From NCBI GenBank assembly GCA_009775195.1, contig VSPF01000065.1:1-15012 (forward strand): DNA of 15,012 nt. Reading direction: 5' to 3'. The translations under genes and the position numbers were made by a program. Shown piece after piece: positions 1 to 7,008 of this stretch (positions within the stretch are counted from its first letter, which is position 1; every line of letters begins with the position of its first letter). The notes under the pieces were generated by a model. That model saw nothing but the letters and a program-made list of their open reading frames with translations. It was not told where the DNA came from and ran no database searches. The stretch comes from Muribaculaceae bacterium (GTDB taxonomy: Bacteria; Bacteroidota; Bacteroidia; Bacteroidales; Muribaculaceae).

Positions 1-15
1 AGGGTGTATCAAAAA
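1..15 (+). repeat. Left terminal inverted repeat
   Basis: AGGGTGTATCAAAAA, the exact reverse complement of 240-254. It begins at the first base of the window, so the true left edge could lie further out. Confidence 0.85.
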
Positions 16-20
16 GAAAA

Positions 21-109
21 GTCGTCGGAGACGACGCTTTTGTGGTTAACCCCGCCATTATTGGCGGGGCATAAAAGTACCGTAAGAAACAACGACCTCG
101 GAGAGGTCG
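21..109 (+). repeat. Left-half hairpins of the repeat
   Basis: Three perfect hairpins in series. 21-26 pairs with 30-35 around the triloop GGA. 50-57 (CCCCGCCA) pairs with 62-69 around TTAT. 93-99 (CGACCTC) pairs with 103-109 around GGA. The stems differ in sequence but keep shape and loop, which suggests the structure is what is conserved. Confidence 0.8.
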
Positions 110-135
110 CAAACGGCACGCACCCAATCGATTGC

Positions 136-224
136 ATCCTCTCCGAGGATATTCTTCGTTTTGGCACTCATGTTTCCCCACCAATGATGGTGGGGTTAAC
201 CATGATTTCGTCCTCTCCGAGGAC
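136..224 (-). repeat. Right-half hairpins of the repeat (mirror of the left half)
   Basis: Three perfect hairpins mirror the left half. 136-141 pairs with 145-150 around TCC. 176-183 (CCCCACCA) pairs with 188-195 around ATGA. 210-215 pairs with 219-224 around TCC. TCC is the reverse complement of the GGA triloops on the left, so these units lie in inverted orientation. Confidence 0.8.
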
Positions 225-239
225 TCTTGTAGATTATCT

Positions 240-254
240 TTTTTGATACACCCT
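240..254 (-). repeat. Right terminal inverted repeat
   Basis: TTTTTGATACACCCT, the exact reverse complement of 1-15. Only 30 bp separate it from the start codon of the dehydrogenase gene, so that gene's promoter may lie partly or wholly within the repeat. No TAnnTTTG box is evident in 255-284. Confidence 0.85.
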
Positions 255-284
255 ATTTAACTCTTAACCACTTGTCCTTATATA

Positions 285-1235
285 ATGTCTCTCGTAATTC
301 TCGATGCGGCAACGGTTTATCCTGCCGGTGACAGTCGTTGGCAGTCTTTTGGCGATGTCGTTGTCTATGACCGTACTCCCGTCGGCGACATAGTAGGCCG
401 TTGTCGTGGTGCCGAGATGGTGCTTACCAACAAGGTGCCCTTTGATGCCGCCACAATCGCCGCGTTGCCCGACCTTAAATATATCGGAGTGTTGGCTACT
501 GGCTATAATATCATCGACACCGAGGCAGCACGCAAGTCTGGAATTGTGGTGACAAATATTCCGGCCTATAGCACTATGTCGGTCGCCCAGCAGGCAATCT
601 CGCTCTTGTTGGCTGTAACAAACCGAGTGGCCGATTATGCCGCAGCCGATGCAAAGGGCGCATGGTGCCGTTGTCCTGATTTTTCATACCGCGTTGCCGA
701 CTGGCACGAACTTGCAGGCAAGACTTTCGGTATTGTCGGTTTCGGTAATACCGGCTCGGCCACGGCTGCTATAGCTGCATCACTTGGTATGAAGGTGCTG
801 GCATATACATCGAAACCGCAATCGGCCCTCCCCGACGGTTATACAAAGGCCGAGAGTCTCGAGCAGCTTTTTGCCACGGCCGACGTGTTGAGCCTCCATT
901 GTCCGCTTACTCCCGATACTCGCGGCCTTGTCAACGACCGCACACTGGCACTGATGAAGTCCTCGGCGATAATAATCAATACTTCACGCGGCCCTGTTGT
1001 TGACGAGGATGCACTCGCCCGTGCTTTGAACAATGGCACGATAGCCGCTGCTGGCCTCGACGTACTTTGTCAGGAGCCGCCGTCGGCCGACTGCCCGCTT
1101 ATCGGCGCACGTAACTGCTATATAAGCCCCCATATCGCATGGGCCTCGACCGAGGCACGCGAACGTTTGTTCAACATTGCTCTCGATAATGTAAAGGCAT
1201 TTGTCGGCGGCAATCCAATAAATATTGTAAATTGA
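285..1235 (+). CDS. D-2-hydroxyacid dehydrogenase, glycerate/hydroxypyruvate type
   Basis: A 316-residue cytosolic NAD(P)-dependent oxidoreductase of the D-isomer-specific 2-hydroxyacid dehydrogenase family; full length for the family. The N-terminal catalytic part contains the YIGVLATGYNIID stretch (about 66-78). The Rossmann fold has GFGNTG at 152-157 in place of the usual GxGxxG. The catalytic triad is R235 (INTSRGPVVDE), E264 (LCQEPP) and H283 (SPHIAWAS). The family reduces 2-keto acids such as hydroxypyruvate to D-hydroxyacids; overall similarity suggests a glycerate dehydrogenase (HprA-like), but the substrate cannot be fixed from sequence alone. The usual acidic residue after beta-2 of the Rossmann fold, which selects NAD, appears to be T175 within AYTSKP, which may relax the choice towards NADPH. 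ATG at 285 fits the family N-terminus. The stop overlaps the next start. Confidence 0.9.
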   Translation: MSLVILDAATVYPAGDSRWQSFGDVVVYDRTPVGDIVGRCRGAEMVLTNKVPFDAATIAALPDLKYIGVLATGYNIIDTEAARKSGIVVTNIPAYSTMSVAQQAISLLLAVTNRVADYAAADAKGAWCRCPDFSYRVADWHELAGKTFGIVGFGNTGSATAAIAASLGMKVLAYTSKPQSALPDGYTKAESLEQLFATADVLSLHCPLTPDTRGLVNDRTLALMKSSAIIINTSRGPVVDEDALARALNNGTIAAAGLDVLCQEPPSADCPLIGARNCYISPHIAWASTEARERLFNIALDNVKAFVGGNPINIVN

Positions 1236-2554
1236 TGAATTTCAGAAATTTGATAGCGGCGATATTCGTCGCCGCTACTTCCTTGTGCGTATACGCCGAG
1301 GGTTATCAGGTCAATACCCTCAGTGCCCGTCAGAACGGTATGGGACATACCGGTACGGCACTCAAACTCGGAGCCGAAAGCATGATTTTCAATCCTGCCG
1401 GCTTGGCGTTTGAGAAAAGTACTATTGATTTTCAGGCTTCGGTAACTGGCATCTTTGCCCATGCTTCGGCCACTGTCGATGGCACGCGCTATAATACTTC
1501 CAACCCTGCCTCTACGCCGATGGCGTTCAATCTGGGTATGAAGGTCTACGACAACTTCGCCGCCGGTGTGAGCTTCTACACACCTTATGGCAGCGGTATT
1601 ACCTGGGGCGACAACTGGCCCGGAGCCGTGCTCAATCAGAGTGTCGACCTCAAGGCGTTTACCATACAGCCCACCCTCGCGTGGGAGATAATACCGGGCT
1701 TGTCGGTCGGAGCCGGTGCCATGATTACGTGGGGCAATGTTGACCTCTGCAAGGGTCTGGTTACACCCGGGTCACTCAATGCGTTGCTTGCTATGATGGG
1801 CAACGACTACCGCTTTGCCGACACTCCGGCTTCTATCAATCTTACAGGCCGCGCTGCCACTACAGTGGGCTTCAATGTCGGTGCCATGTGGGATATCAGC
1901 AGCCGCGTAACCGTGGGTGTGTCGTATCGCTCGAAGATGAACCTCAAGGTGAAGTCGGGCGACGCGGCCCTAAATTATGCCAACGAGGTTGCCCGCCAGT
2001 TGCTGCAAGAAAAGCTCAACGTGCTCAACGAGGCAAACTTTACCGCCGAGATGCCGGCTCCGGCAGTCCTTAATTTCGGTGTGGCATATAAGCCTGTCGA
2101 CAAGCTCCAACTCGCCGCCGATGCCCAGCTTACGTTTTGGAACGTCTATAAATCGCTCGAAATCGACTTTCTGAGCGAGACCCTGGCACCGTATAACCAG
2201 CATCTTACCAAGGATTACAGCAATTCGTGGACTTTCCGCCTCGGTGCGCAGTATAGCCTTACGCACCGCCTCGACCTGCGTGCCGGCCTGATGATTGACA
2301 CAACTCCCGTCAATAAGGAGTACTACAACCCCGAGACGCCCGGCATGACCAAAATCGAGCCGTCGGTGGGCTTCTCGTTTTCGCCGATAAAATATTTCAC
2401 CATCGACGCCTCGCTGCTCTACGTGGCCGGCCTTGGCGAGGACGATGCTTCATGCCCCTATGCCGACCTCCTTGCCGGTAAGACGGCCACATTTAAAGCC
2501 GACTACCGTGTCCACTCATGGTGCCCGGCAATCGGCTTCAGGGTCAACTTCTAA
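1235..2554 (+). CDS. FadL/OmpP1/TodX-family outer-membrane channel
   Basis: A 439-residue outer-membrane beta-barrel of the FadL family, which carries hydrophobic molecules such as long-chain fatty acids across the outer membrane. Residues 1-21 form a signal peptide with likely cleavage after VYA. The mature N-terminus has the family pattern GYQVNTLSARQNGMG, followed by the NPAG motif at 53-56. The rest alternates short polar and aromatic strands and ends in GFRVNF, with the C-terminal Phe used for barrel insertion. I take ATG 1235, whose first base is the last base of the upstream stop (TGATG); a TTG at 1232 is in frame but would add only one residue. Co-translation with the dehydrogenase is likely. 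No strong terminator follows. The transported substrate is unknown. Confidence 0.88.
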   Translation: MNFRNLIAAIFVAATSLCVYAEGYQVNTLSARQNGMGHTGTALKLGAESMIFNPAGLAFEKSTIDFQASVTGIFAHASATVDGTRYNTSNPASTPMAFNLGMKVYDNFAAGVSFYTPYGSGITWGDNWPGAVLNQSVDLKAFTIQPTLAWEIIPGLSVGAGAMITWGNVDLCKGLVTPGSLNALLAMMGNDYRFADTPASINLTGRAATTVGFNVGAMWDISSRVTVGVSYRSKMNLKVKSGDAALNYANEVARQLLQEKLNVLNEANFTAEMPAPAVLNFGVAYKPVDKLQLAADAQLTFWNVYKSLEIDFLSETLAPYNQHLTKDYSNSWTFRLGAQYSLTHRLDLRAGLMIDTTPVNKEYYNPETPGMTKIEPSVGFSFSPIKYFTIDASLLYVAGLGEDDASCPYADLLAGKTATFKADYRVHSWCPAIGFRVNF

Positions 2555-2628
2555 AATGGGAGGTAAGTGCTGTCGCTGCTACAAACTTGCGACAATTTCG
2601 TGAAATAGCAATGAACCGTGGAAAGGGT

Positions 2629-2660
2629 ATTGTGTATTTTCGGAATTTTGTATAAGTTTG
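2629..2660 (+). promoter_or_regulatory. Bacteroides-type promoter of the hydrolase/glycosyltransferase operon
   Basis: TAAGTTTG at 2653-2660 matches the TAnnTTTG -7 consensus exactly. ATTG at 2629-2632 is one mismatch from the -33 TTTG, with a 20-bp spacer. Transcription should begin around 2663-2668. ATG is at 2668, so the mRNA would have almost no 5' leader. The rest of the 113-bp gap (2555-2667) shows only a weak 6-bp stem (2571-2576 with 2589-2594) and no convincing terminator. Confidence 0.7.
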
Positions 2661-2667
2661 CGGCGCA

Positions 2668-3903
2668 ATGAAAAAAATAGGCATAGGATTTATATTATTT
2701 GTCTTGGCATTTGTTCTTTATCTCGGGGTGTCGTCGTGTCATGCCCCGGCAAATGCCGATGTGCCTGCGTGTGAGATAACCGCGCCTCTCGACTCGCTGT
2801 TTTCCACGATGTTTCCCAATCCTGGTGACCCGGGGGCTGTGGTGGTAGTGCGCCAAGGCGACTCTATCAAGTATAACCGCAGTTTCGGCATGGCCGACCT
2901 CGAGAGAGGCATTCCGTTGAGCGACAGCACGGTCTTCAATATCGCCTCGGCGTCGAAGACATACGTGACGGCGGCACTTGTCAAGTTGCGCGACCAGGGT
3001 CGACTGACTCTCGACGACAGTCTGAGCATGTACTTCCCCAATTTCAGGTCGCCGATTTTTCGCCGTGTCACCTTGCGCCACGTGTTGTCGCATACCTCGG
3101 GCTTGCCCGACAAGCGTCCACGCACAGCCGACCAGTGGAACGAATATGTCAAAGACAATCAGTCGCCTTTTGGCTGCGGGCCCGATTATCTGCTCTATGG
3201 GCGCGAAGAGGAGCTGACAGCCTTTTTTGAGACACTTGACACGCTCAAATCAGAACCCGGCACTAAATTTGAATATCAGAATGCCCCCTATCTGTTGTTA
3301 CCCTCGATTATCGAGCAACTGACAGGCCGTAATTTCGAATCGTGGATGCAGCAGAATATCTTTAATCCTGCCGGGCTTACGGAGACTGAATATTACGACC
3401 CTGCACGGCCACATCCGAGGATGGCGCATGCCTATAGCCGGGCTACCGGACCTCGTGACCCCGGGCGCTATCGCAGTACTGACGGGCGGTGGAACGAACA
3501 GGACTATGGCGAGACCGAGTTCTTCCTGACCCGTGCCGACCATGGCATCTGCACCACGCCTCGCGAATTTACAAAATGGATAAACGCTCTTTATCAGGGT
3601 AAGGTCGTAGATGAGTCTTCACTGAGCGAAGTCAACCGTCCTGTGATAGATACTGACGAAGACAGCATACAGTATGGACTGGGACTCTTCGTGCAGGATA
3701 TCGAGTCGAAGCCGCTCAAGGTATTCCACAGCCGTAACAATGGCGGTTTTTCGATTTTCGAGGCTGTGTTTCCTCGCCAACATCTCTATTATCTGATTTT
3801 TGCCAACCGCGCCGACTGGGACAGGCTTGCCACAGCCGAGAAAATCGACAGCATCTTTATGGCGCACAAATGGTTGGTGCCCCGACAAGTTGTAAAAGAA
3901 TGA
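2668..3903 (+). CDS. Serine hydrolase, class C beta-lactamase/PBP-like fold, predicted lipoprotein (paralogue 1)
   Basis: A 411-residue enzyme of the beta-lactamase (class C)/esterase/D-alanyl peptidase superfamily. Residues 1-23 form a lipoprotein signal with Cys24 (GVSSC), so it is probably anchored to a membrane facing the periplasm or surface. Nucleophile motif SxxK: S94-A-S-K97. Second motif YxN: Y203-Q-N205. The family stretch LRHVLSHTSGLPD lies at about 136-148. The third motif, usually HTG or KTG, reads H354-S-R here, which is unusual and differs from its neighbour. The family covers esterases, D-amino-acid amidases and peptidoglycan or teichoic D-Ala hydrolases as well as beta-lactamases; the SHTSG signature leans towards esterase/peptidase-like members rather than an antibiotic-resistance enzyme. 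It is first in an operon, overlaps the next start by ATGA and aligns end to end with that product. Substrate unknown. Confidence 0.85.
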   Translation: MKKIGIGFILFVLAFVLYLGVSSCHAPANADVPACEITAPLDSLFSTMFPNPGDPGAVVVVRQGDSIKYNRSFGMADLERGIPLSDSTVFNIASASKTYVTAALVKLRDQGRLTLDDSLSMYFPNFRSPIFRRVTLRHVLSHTSGLPDKRPRTADQWNEYVKDNQSPFGCGPDYLLYGREEELTAFFETLDTLKSEPGTKFEYQNAPYLLLPSIIEQLTGRNFESWMQQNIFNPAGLTETEYYDPARPHPRMAHAYSRATGPRDPGRYRSTDGRWNEQDYGETEFFLTRADHGICTTPREFTKWINALYQGKVVDESSLSEVNRPVIDTDEDSIQYGLGLFVQDIESKPLKVFHSRNNGGFSIFEAVFPRQHLYYLIFANRADWDRLATAEKIDSIFMAHKWLVPRQVVKE

Positions 3904-5093
3904 AAAACATCACTCGTTGGCTTGTTCTCCTCGTAGTCTGCATCATGGTCGCGGCCACATCGTGTGGCCGTCGTCATAGTGCCGACGTATTTGCCACTTC
4001 GCTTGATTCTATATTTTTGTCGCTGTTTCCCGACCCTTCCGAACCGGGTGCCATAGTGCTTGTTGCCAAGGGCGACAGCATCATCTATGACCGGGGCTTC
4101 GGCATGGCAGACCTCCGGCAGGGCAAAGCTATCAGCGACACTACCTTGTTTAATATATGCTCTATATCAAAGCAGTTTGCCGCGATGGCCTTGCTCAGAC
4201 TCGAAGAAGAGGGCGTGGTCGAGCTTGATGACAGGGTGACAAAGTATATACCCTCGCTCCGGTCGCCGCAGTATCGCAAGATTACCCTGCGCCACTTATT
4301 GTCGCATACCTCGGGCATACCCGATACAAGGCCTCGAACTGATAGCGAGTGGGCCGAGTATCTGACCCGTCACAAATCGCACTTCGGCACTTGCCACGAC
4401 TATATGCTCTATGCCCTGACCAATGAGTCGACTACCTACTTGAACGACCTCGACACCTTTGCCTTCGAGCCTGGTACGGCCTACGAGTATCAGAACCCGA
4501 CATACCAGCTCGTATTGCGCATAGTCGAAGATGCGACCCGGGTGCGTTTCGAGAAGTGGATGAAAACCAACATCTTTGACCGTGCCGGCCTTGAACATAC
4601 AGTCTATTTTGACCCTGTCGGTGACCAAAGTGGATTTTCGCACGGTTATACCCGGGCAGTCGGGGACAACAAATATCATTTGTGGCGTTCGGACGACGGC
4701 CGCTGGGAAGAATGTGACTACGGCGAGGCCAACTTTTTCCCGACCAAGTCCGACGGCGGCATCTATACATCGGCTCTCGACTTCCTCAAATGGGAGCGTG
4801 CGTTGTTTGGCGGCAAGGTCGTGGGCGATTCGGCCTTAGCGGTTGCTACCACGCCTATAATCGGCACGGACATACCGTTTACGTCCTACGGCCTCGGTCT
4901 GTTTATAGAGGAAAAACCAGGTAAGCCGCGCAAGATTTTCCATACCGGCGACAACGGTGGCTATCTTACAGTCGAGGCTTATTTCCCCGATGCCGACGTG
5001 TTTTACCTCATTTTTGCCAACCGGCCCGACTGGCCGCGAGAGCGGACATACGAAATGGTCGACAGCCTTCTGATGGCACAGAAACTGATATGA
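3900..5093 (+). CDS. Serine hydrolase, class C beta-lactamase/PBP-like fold, predicted lipoprotein (paralogue 2)
   Basis: A 397-residue paralogue of the preceding protein, alignable over its whole length, so the pair arose by tandem duplication followed by considerable divergence. I start it at ATG 3900, which overlaps the upstream stop (ATGA) and begins directly with a lipoprotein signal (MKNITRW, hydrophobic core, Cys22 in AATSC). A GTG at 3870 in frame would add ten unlikely residues before the signal. The catalytic motifs are complete: S88-I-S-K91, Y197-Q-N199, H348-T-G350 and the LRHLLSHTSGIPD stretch at about 130-142. Unlike paralogue 1, the third motif is the normal HTG. Membrane-anchored, acting in the periplasm or at the surface on an ester, amide or D-amino-acid bond; substrate unknown. 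It shares an ATGA overlap with the glycosyltransferase downstream. Confidence 0.86.
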   Translation: MKNITRWLVLLVVCIMVAATSCGRRHSADVFATSLDSIFLSLFPDPSEPGAIVLVAKGDSIIYDRGFGMADLRQGKAISDTTLFNICSISKQFAAMALLRLEEEGVVELDDRVTKYIPSLRSPQYRKITLRHLLSHTSGIPDTRPRTDSEWAEYLTRHKSHFGTCHDYMLYALTNESTTYLNDLDTFAFEPGTAYEYQNPTYQLVLRIVEDATRVRFEKWMKTNIFDRAGLEHTVYFDPVGDQSGFSHGYTRAVGDNKYHLWRSDDGRWEECDYGEANFFPTKSDGGIYTSALDFLKWERALFGGKVVGDSALAVATTPIIGTDIPFTSYGLGLFIEEKPGKPRKIFHTGDNGGYLTVEAYFPDADVFYLIFANRPDWPRERTYEMVDSLLMAQKLI

Positions 5094-5899
5094 CTCCTCA
5101 TAGTTCGAGACTGCAAGTATTGATAGCCACGTATGGACGCCGAATCGAGTCGGTCGACCCTGCGTGGCTGCCGCGTGTCGACGGCGTGGAATATGTGGTG
5201 ACTTGCCAAAATCCCGACGGTCTCGGCCTCGACACATCGAGACTCGACAGCCGCGAGGATGTCAAGATTTATTATTTTGCCGACAAAGGCGTGTCGCGCA
5301 ACCGCAACCACGGTCTCGACGTAGCGACTGCAGAATATATACTTATATCTGATGATGATATCGCCTATAACGCCGGTGCCCTGACCGAACTTATAAGCAC
5401 CTTCGATGCCGACGACGATATCGATATAGTCACCACCCATTCGGTAACGCCTGAGACCCATATATATCCGCTCGACCGCCACAACCTTGATAAACCATAC
5501 CGATATTACTTGCCGATAGCGTTCGAAATCGCCCTGCGGCGGCAGTCGGTGGTGCGGAGCGGTGTCCGCTTTGCCGAGAGCATAAGCATCGGCACCGATT
5601 ATATCACCTGTGGCGAAGAAAACTTCTTTTTCCGCAAGTGCCTCAACAGCGACCTCGCCGGCATCTATCGCAATATCACCGTATCGACCCACCACGGGCC
5701 CACCACAAGCAGCAGACGCGCCGGCGAACCGGGTGTGATTCGTGCCAAGGGCGCTTTTATGCCCTGTGAGCGCGGATATCTCGCCGCTCTTGTGCGGCTT
5801 CCGGTAGAGGCCTGGCGCTCGCCTGTGCCATTCTACAAGGCCCTATGGTATCTCGCGCAGGGCTATTGCTATTATATACGTCATCGCCACGAACTATGA
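5090..5899 (+). CDS. Family 2 (GT-A fold) glycosyltransferase
   Basis: A 269-residue cytosolic glycosyltransferase with no clear transmembrane helix. The N-terminus, LQVLIATYGRR at 8-18, is the first beta-strand of a GT-A nucleotide-sugar fold. KGVSRNRNHGLDVA at about 66-79 is the donor-binding helix, and SDDD at 87-90 provides the metal-binding DxD-type acids. CGEENFFFRK at 174-183 resembles the ED region holding the catalytic base, and HHGPTTSS at 201-208 follows, as in polysaccharide GT2 enzymes. Such enzymes move a sugar from a nucleotide donor to a growing glycan or lipid. The ATG overlaps the upstream stop (ATGA), and the gene overlaps the next one the same way, so it is tightly coupled to both hydrolases and the second glycosyltransferase. 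Donor and acceptor unknown. Confidence 0.85.
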   Translation: MTPHSSRLQVLIATYGRRIESVDPAWLPRVDGVEYVVTCQNPDGLGLDTSRLDSREDVKIYYFADKGVSRNRNHGLDVATAEYILISDDDIAYNAGALTELISTFDADDDIDIVTTHSVTPETHIYPLDRHNLDKPYRYYLPIAFEIALRRQSVVRSGVRFAESISIGTDYITCGEENFFFRKCLNSDLAGIYRNITVSTHHGPTTSSRRAGEPGVIRAKGAFMPCERGYLAALVRLPVEAWRSPVPFYKALWYLAQGYCYYIRHRHEL

Positions 5900-7008
5900 A
5901 AGTGCTGCTAATGGGTGACGGCAGCGCCTATCATGCCAACCTTGCCATAGCCTTGCGAGGCATGGGTCACGACGTGACCGTAGCCTCCGACGGCACACGT
6001 TGGATGCAGACCGAGCGCGATATCGACCTGTCGCGCAGCAAGGGAAAATTAGGTGGCGCATTGTTATGGATGAGACTCTCGGGGATTGATGCCCGCAGAC
6101 TCAAGGGTTATGATGTGGTGCAATTGTCATCGCCAGGCTTCGCGCCCCTGCGCCCCAAGAGGCTGAGGGTCTTGTTCGACAGGCTCAAAAGGGACAACGG
6201 CATAGTGTGCCTCACGGCCCTCGGTACCGACTCTGTCTATGTGCGTCACTGTCTTTTTGCCAAGCCGCCGGTGCTTCGTTACTCCGAGTGGAAAGTAGGC
6301 AGCGAACGCACGCCGTGGAGCTATACCCCTGCAAGCGAGGTCGAACAATGGCTGTCGACCGAACTGATTGACTATACCGACGAGTTTTATGGCAGGATTG
6401 ACGGTGCCGTGTCGGCACTCTACGAATATCACCGCGTGGTCGAAGCCCAGCGTCCAGGCCTGTCGCTTGCCTACGGTGGCATACCCGTGCTCAGCGACGG
6501 CCTGCCGAAACATGTTGCCAACCCCGGGCCGCTGCGCATACTCCACGCCGTGCACCACGGCCGCGAAGCCGAGAAAGGTGCCGATATATTATTAGGTATG
6601 TTGCGGCGGCTCGAGGCCGAAATGCCGGGTGAAGTCGTTGTCGACACCCCCGATAATGTGCCCTATTCACAGTTCTTGCCGCGCCTCGCCAACTATGACA
6701 TGGTTTCAGACCAGCTGTATTCATATACCCCTGCCACGACTGCATTATTGGCGATGGCCATGGGCGTGGTGCCCGTAAGCGGCGCCGAGCCTGAGTATTA
6801 CGATTTCATAGGCGAAAAACATCTTAGGCCGATATTTAACGCTGACCCTGCGGATTTAGAAGGCACATATCGCCGTCTGCGAGACCTTGTTGCCGACCGC
6901 GCAGCCATTGCCGGTATGTCGGCCCAAGGTCCGCGTTTCGTAGCCGCACACAACGCTGCCGATGTCGTTGCCGGGCGGTTTATAGACTTTTGGCGGGCGA
7001 TTTTGTAA
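5896..7008 (+). CDS. GT-B-fold glycosyltransferase (GT4-like)
   Basis: A 370-residue protein starting at ATG 5896, which overlaps the upstream stop (ATGA); an earlier in-frame GTG at 5845 lies inside the previous gene and is unlikely. The N-terminus MKVLLMGDGSAYHANLAIAL is typical of GT-B glycosyltransferases. The C-terminal half carries ILHAVHHGREAEKGADILL (215-233), like the donor-side loop of GT4 enzymes, and LLAMAMGVVPVSGAEPEYYD (284-303), matching the region that contacts the nucleotide sugar. The classical EX7E pattern is not obvious, so assignment to GT4 is by overall pattern. Probably cytosolic or inner-membrane-associated, and last in the operon. No strong terminator follows; 7009-7025 is only an AT-only 7-bp palindrome. 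Substrate unknown. Confidence 0.78.
   Translation: MKVLLMGDGSAYHANLAIALRGMGHDVTVASDGTRWMQTERDIDLSRSKGKLGGALLWMRLSGIDARRLKGYDVVQLSSPGFAPLRPKRLRVLFDRLKRDNGIVCLTALGTDSVYVRHCLFAKPPVLRYSEWKVGSERTPWSYTPASEVEQWLSTELIDYTDEFYGRIDGAVSALYEYHRVVEAQRPGLSLAYGGIPVLSDGLPKHVANPGPLRILHAVHHGREAEKGADILLGMLRRLEAEMPGEVVVDTPDNVPYSQFLPRLANYDMVSDQLYSYTPATTALLAMAMGVVPVSGAEPEYYDFIGEKHLRPIFNADPADLEGTYRRLRDLVADRAAIAGMSAQGPRFVAAHNAADVVAGRFIDFWRAIL

Larger units (their letters stand above)
1..254. repeat. Quasi-palindromic hairpin-rich repeat with terminal inverted repeats
   Basis: A 254-bp non-coding element. Its ends are 15-bp perfect inverted repeats (1-15 and 240-254). Inside, hairpins are mirrored about a centre near 122-127: triloop hairpin, 8-bp GC hairpin, triloop hairpin, then the same three in reverse order and opposite sense. 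The left triloops are GGA and the right ones TCC, as expected for inverted copies. GGTTAAC-type sequence abuts the GC hairpin in each half (44-50 and 194-200), and a 10-bp palindrome, CAATCGATTG, lies at 125-134. The 67-109 and 136-178 stretches are recognisably related as reverse complements. The layout resembles a MITE or a BIME-like paired repeat; no transposase is present. A stop-free frame crosses the element but looks incidental. The left flank is outside the window, so a target-site duplication cannot be checked. A related copy begins near 14927. Confidence 0.8.

Noticed and set aside
4..246. Stop-free 80-codon frame across the first repeat
   Set aside because: It begins with a GTG inside the terminal repeat and runs through six hairpins and both inverted repeats; the peptide has low-complexity segments dictated by the palindromes and no recognisable domain.
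1..254. CRISPR array reading of the repeated hairpins
   Set aside because: The hairpins differ in stem sequence, are mirrored rather than direct, and have no regular spacers; no cas gene is present.
2571..2594. Hairpin TGTCGC/GCGACA after the FadL-type gene as a terminator
   Set aside because: A 6-bp stem with a 12-nt loop and no T-run; too weak to call.
3870..3899. Earlier GTG start for the second serine hydrolase
   Set aside because: It would put ten polar residues before a clean lipoprotein signal; the ATG at 3900 gives the ATGA overlap seen at the other junctions.
2668..5093. Calling the two serine hydrolases antibiotic-resistance beta-lactamases
   Set aside because: The fold family is broad; the SHTSG motif, the lipoprotein anchors and the glycosyltransferase context favour an envelope esterase or peptidase role, and sequence alone gives no evidence of beta-lactam hydrolysis.
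5845..5895. Earlier GTG start for the GT-B glycosyltransferase
   Set aside because: The added residues lie within the preceding gene and do not resemble a GT-B N-terminus, whereas MKVLLMGDG from ATG 5896 does.
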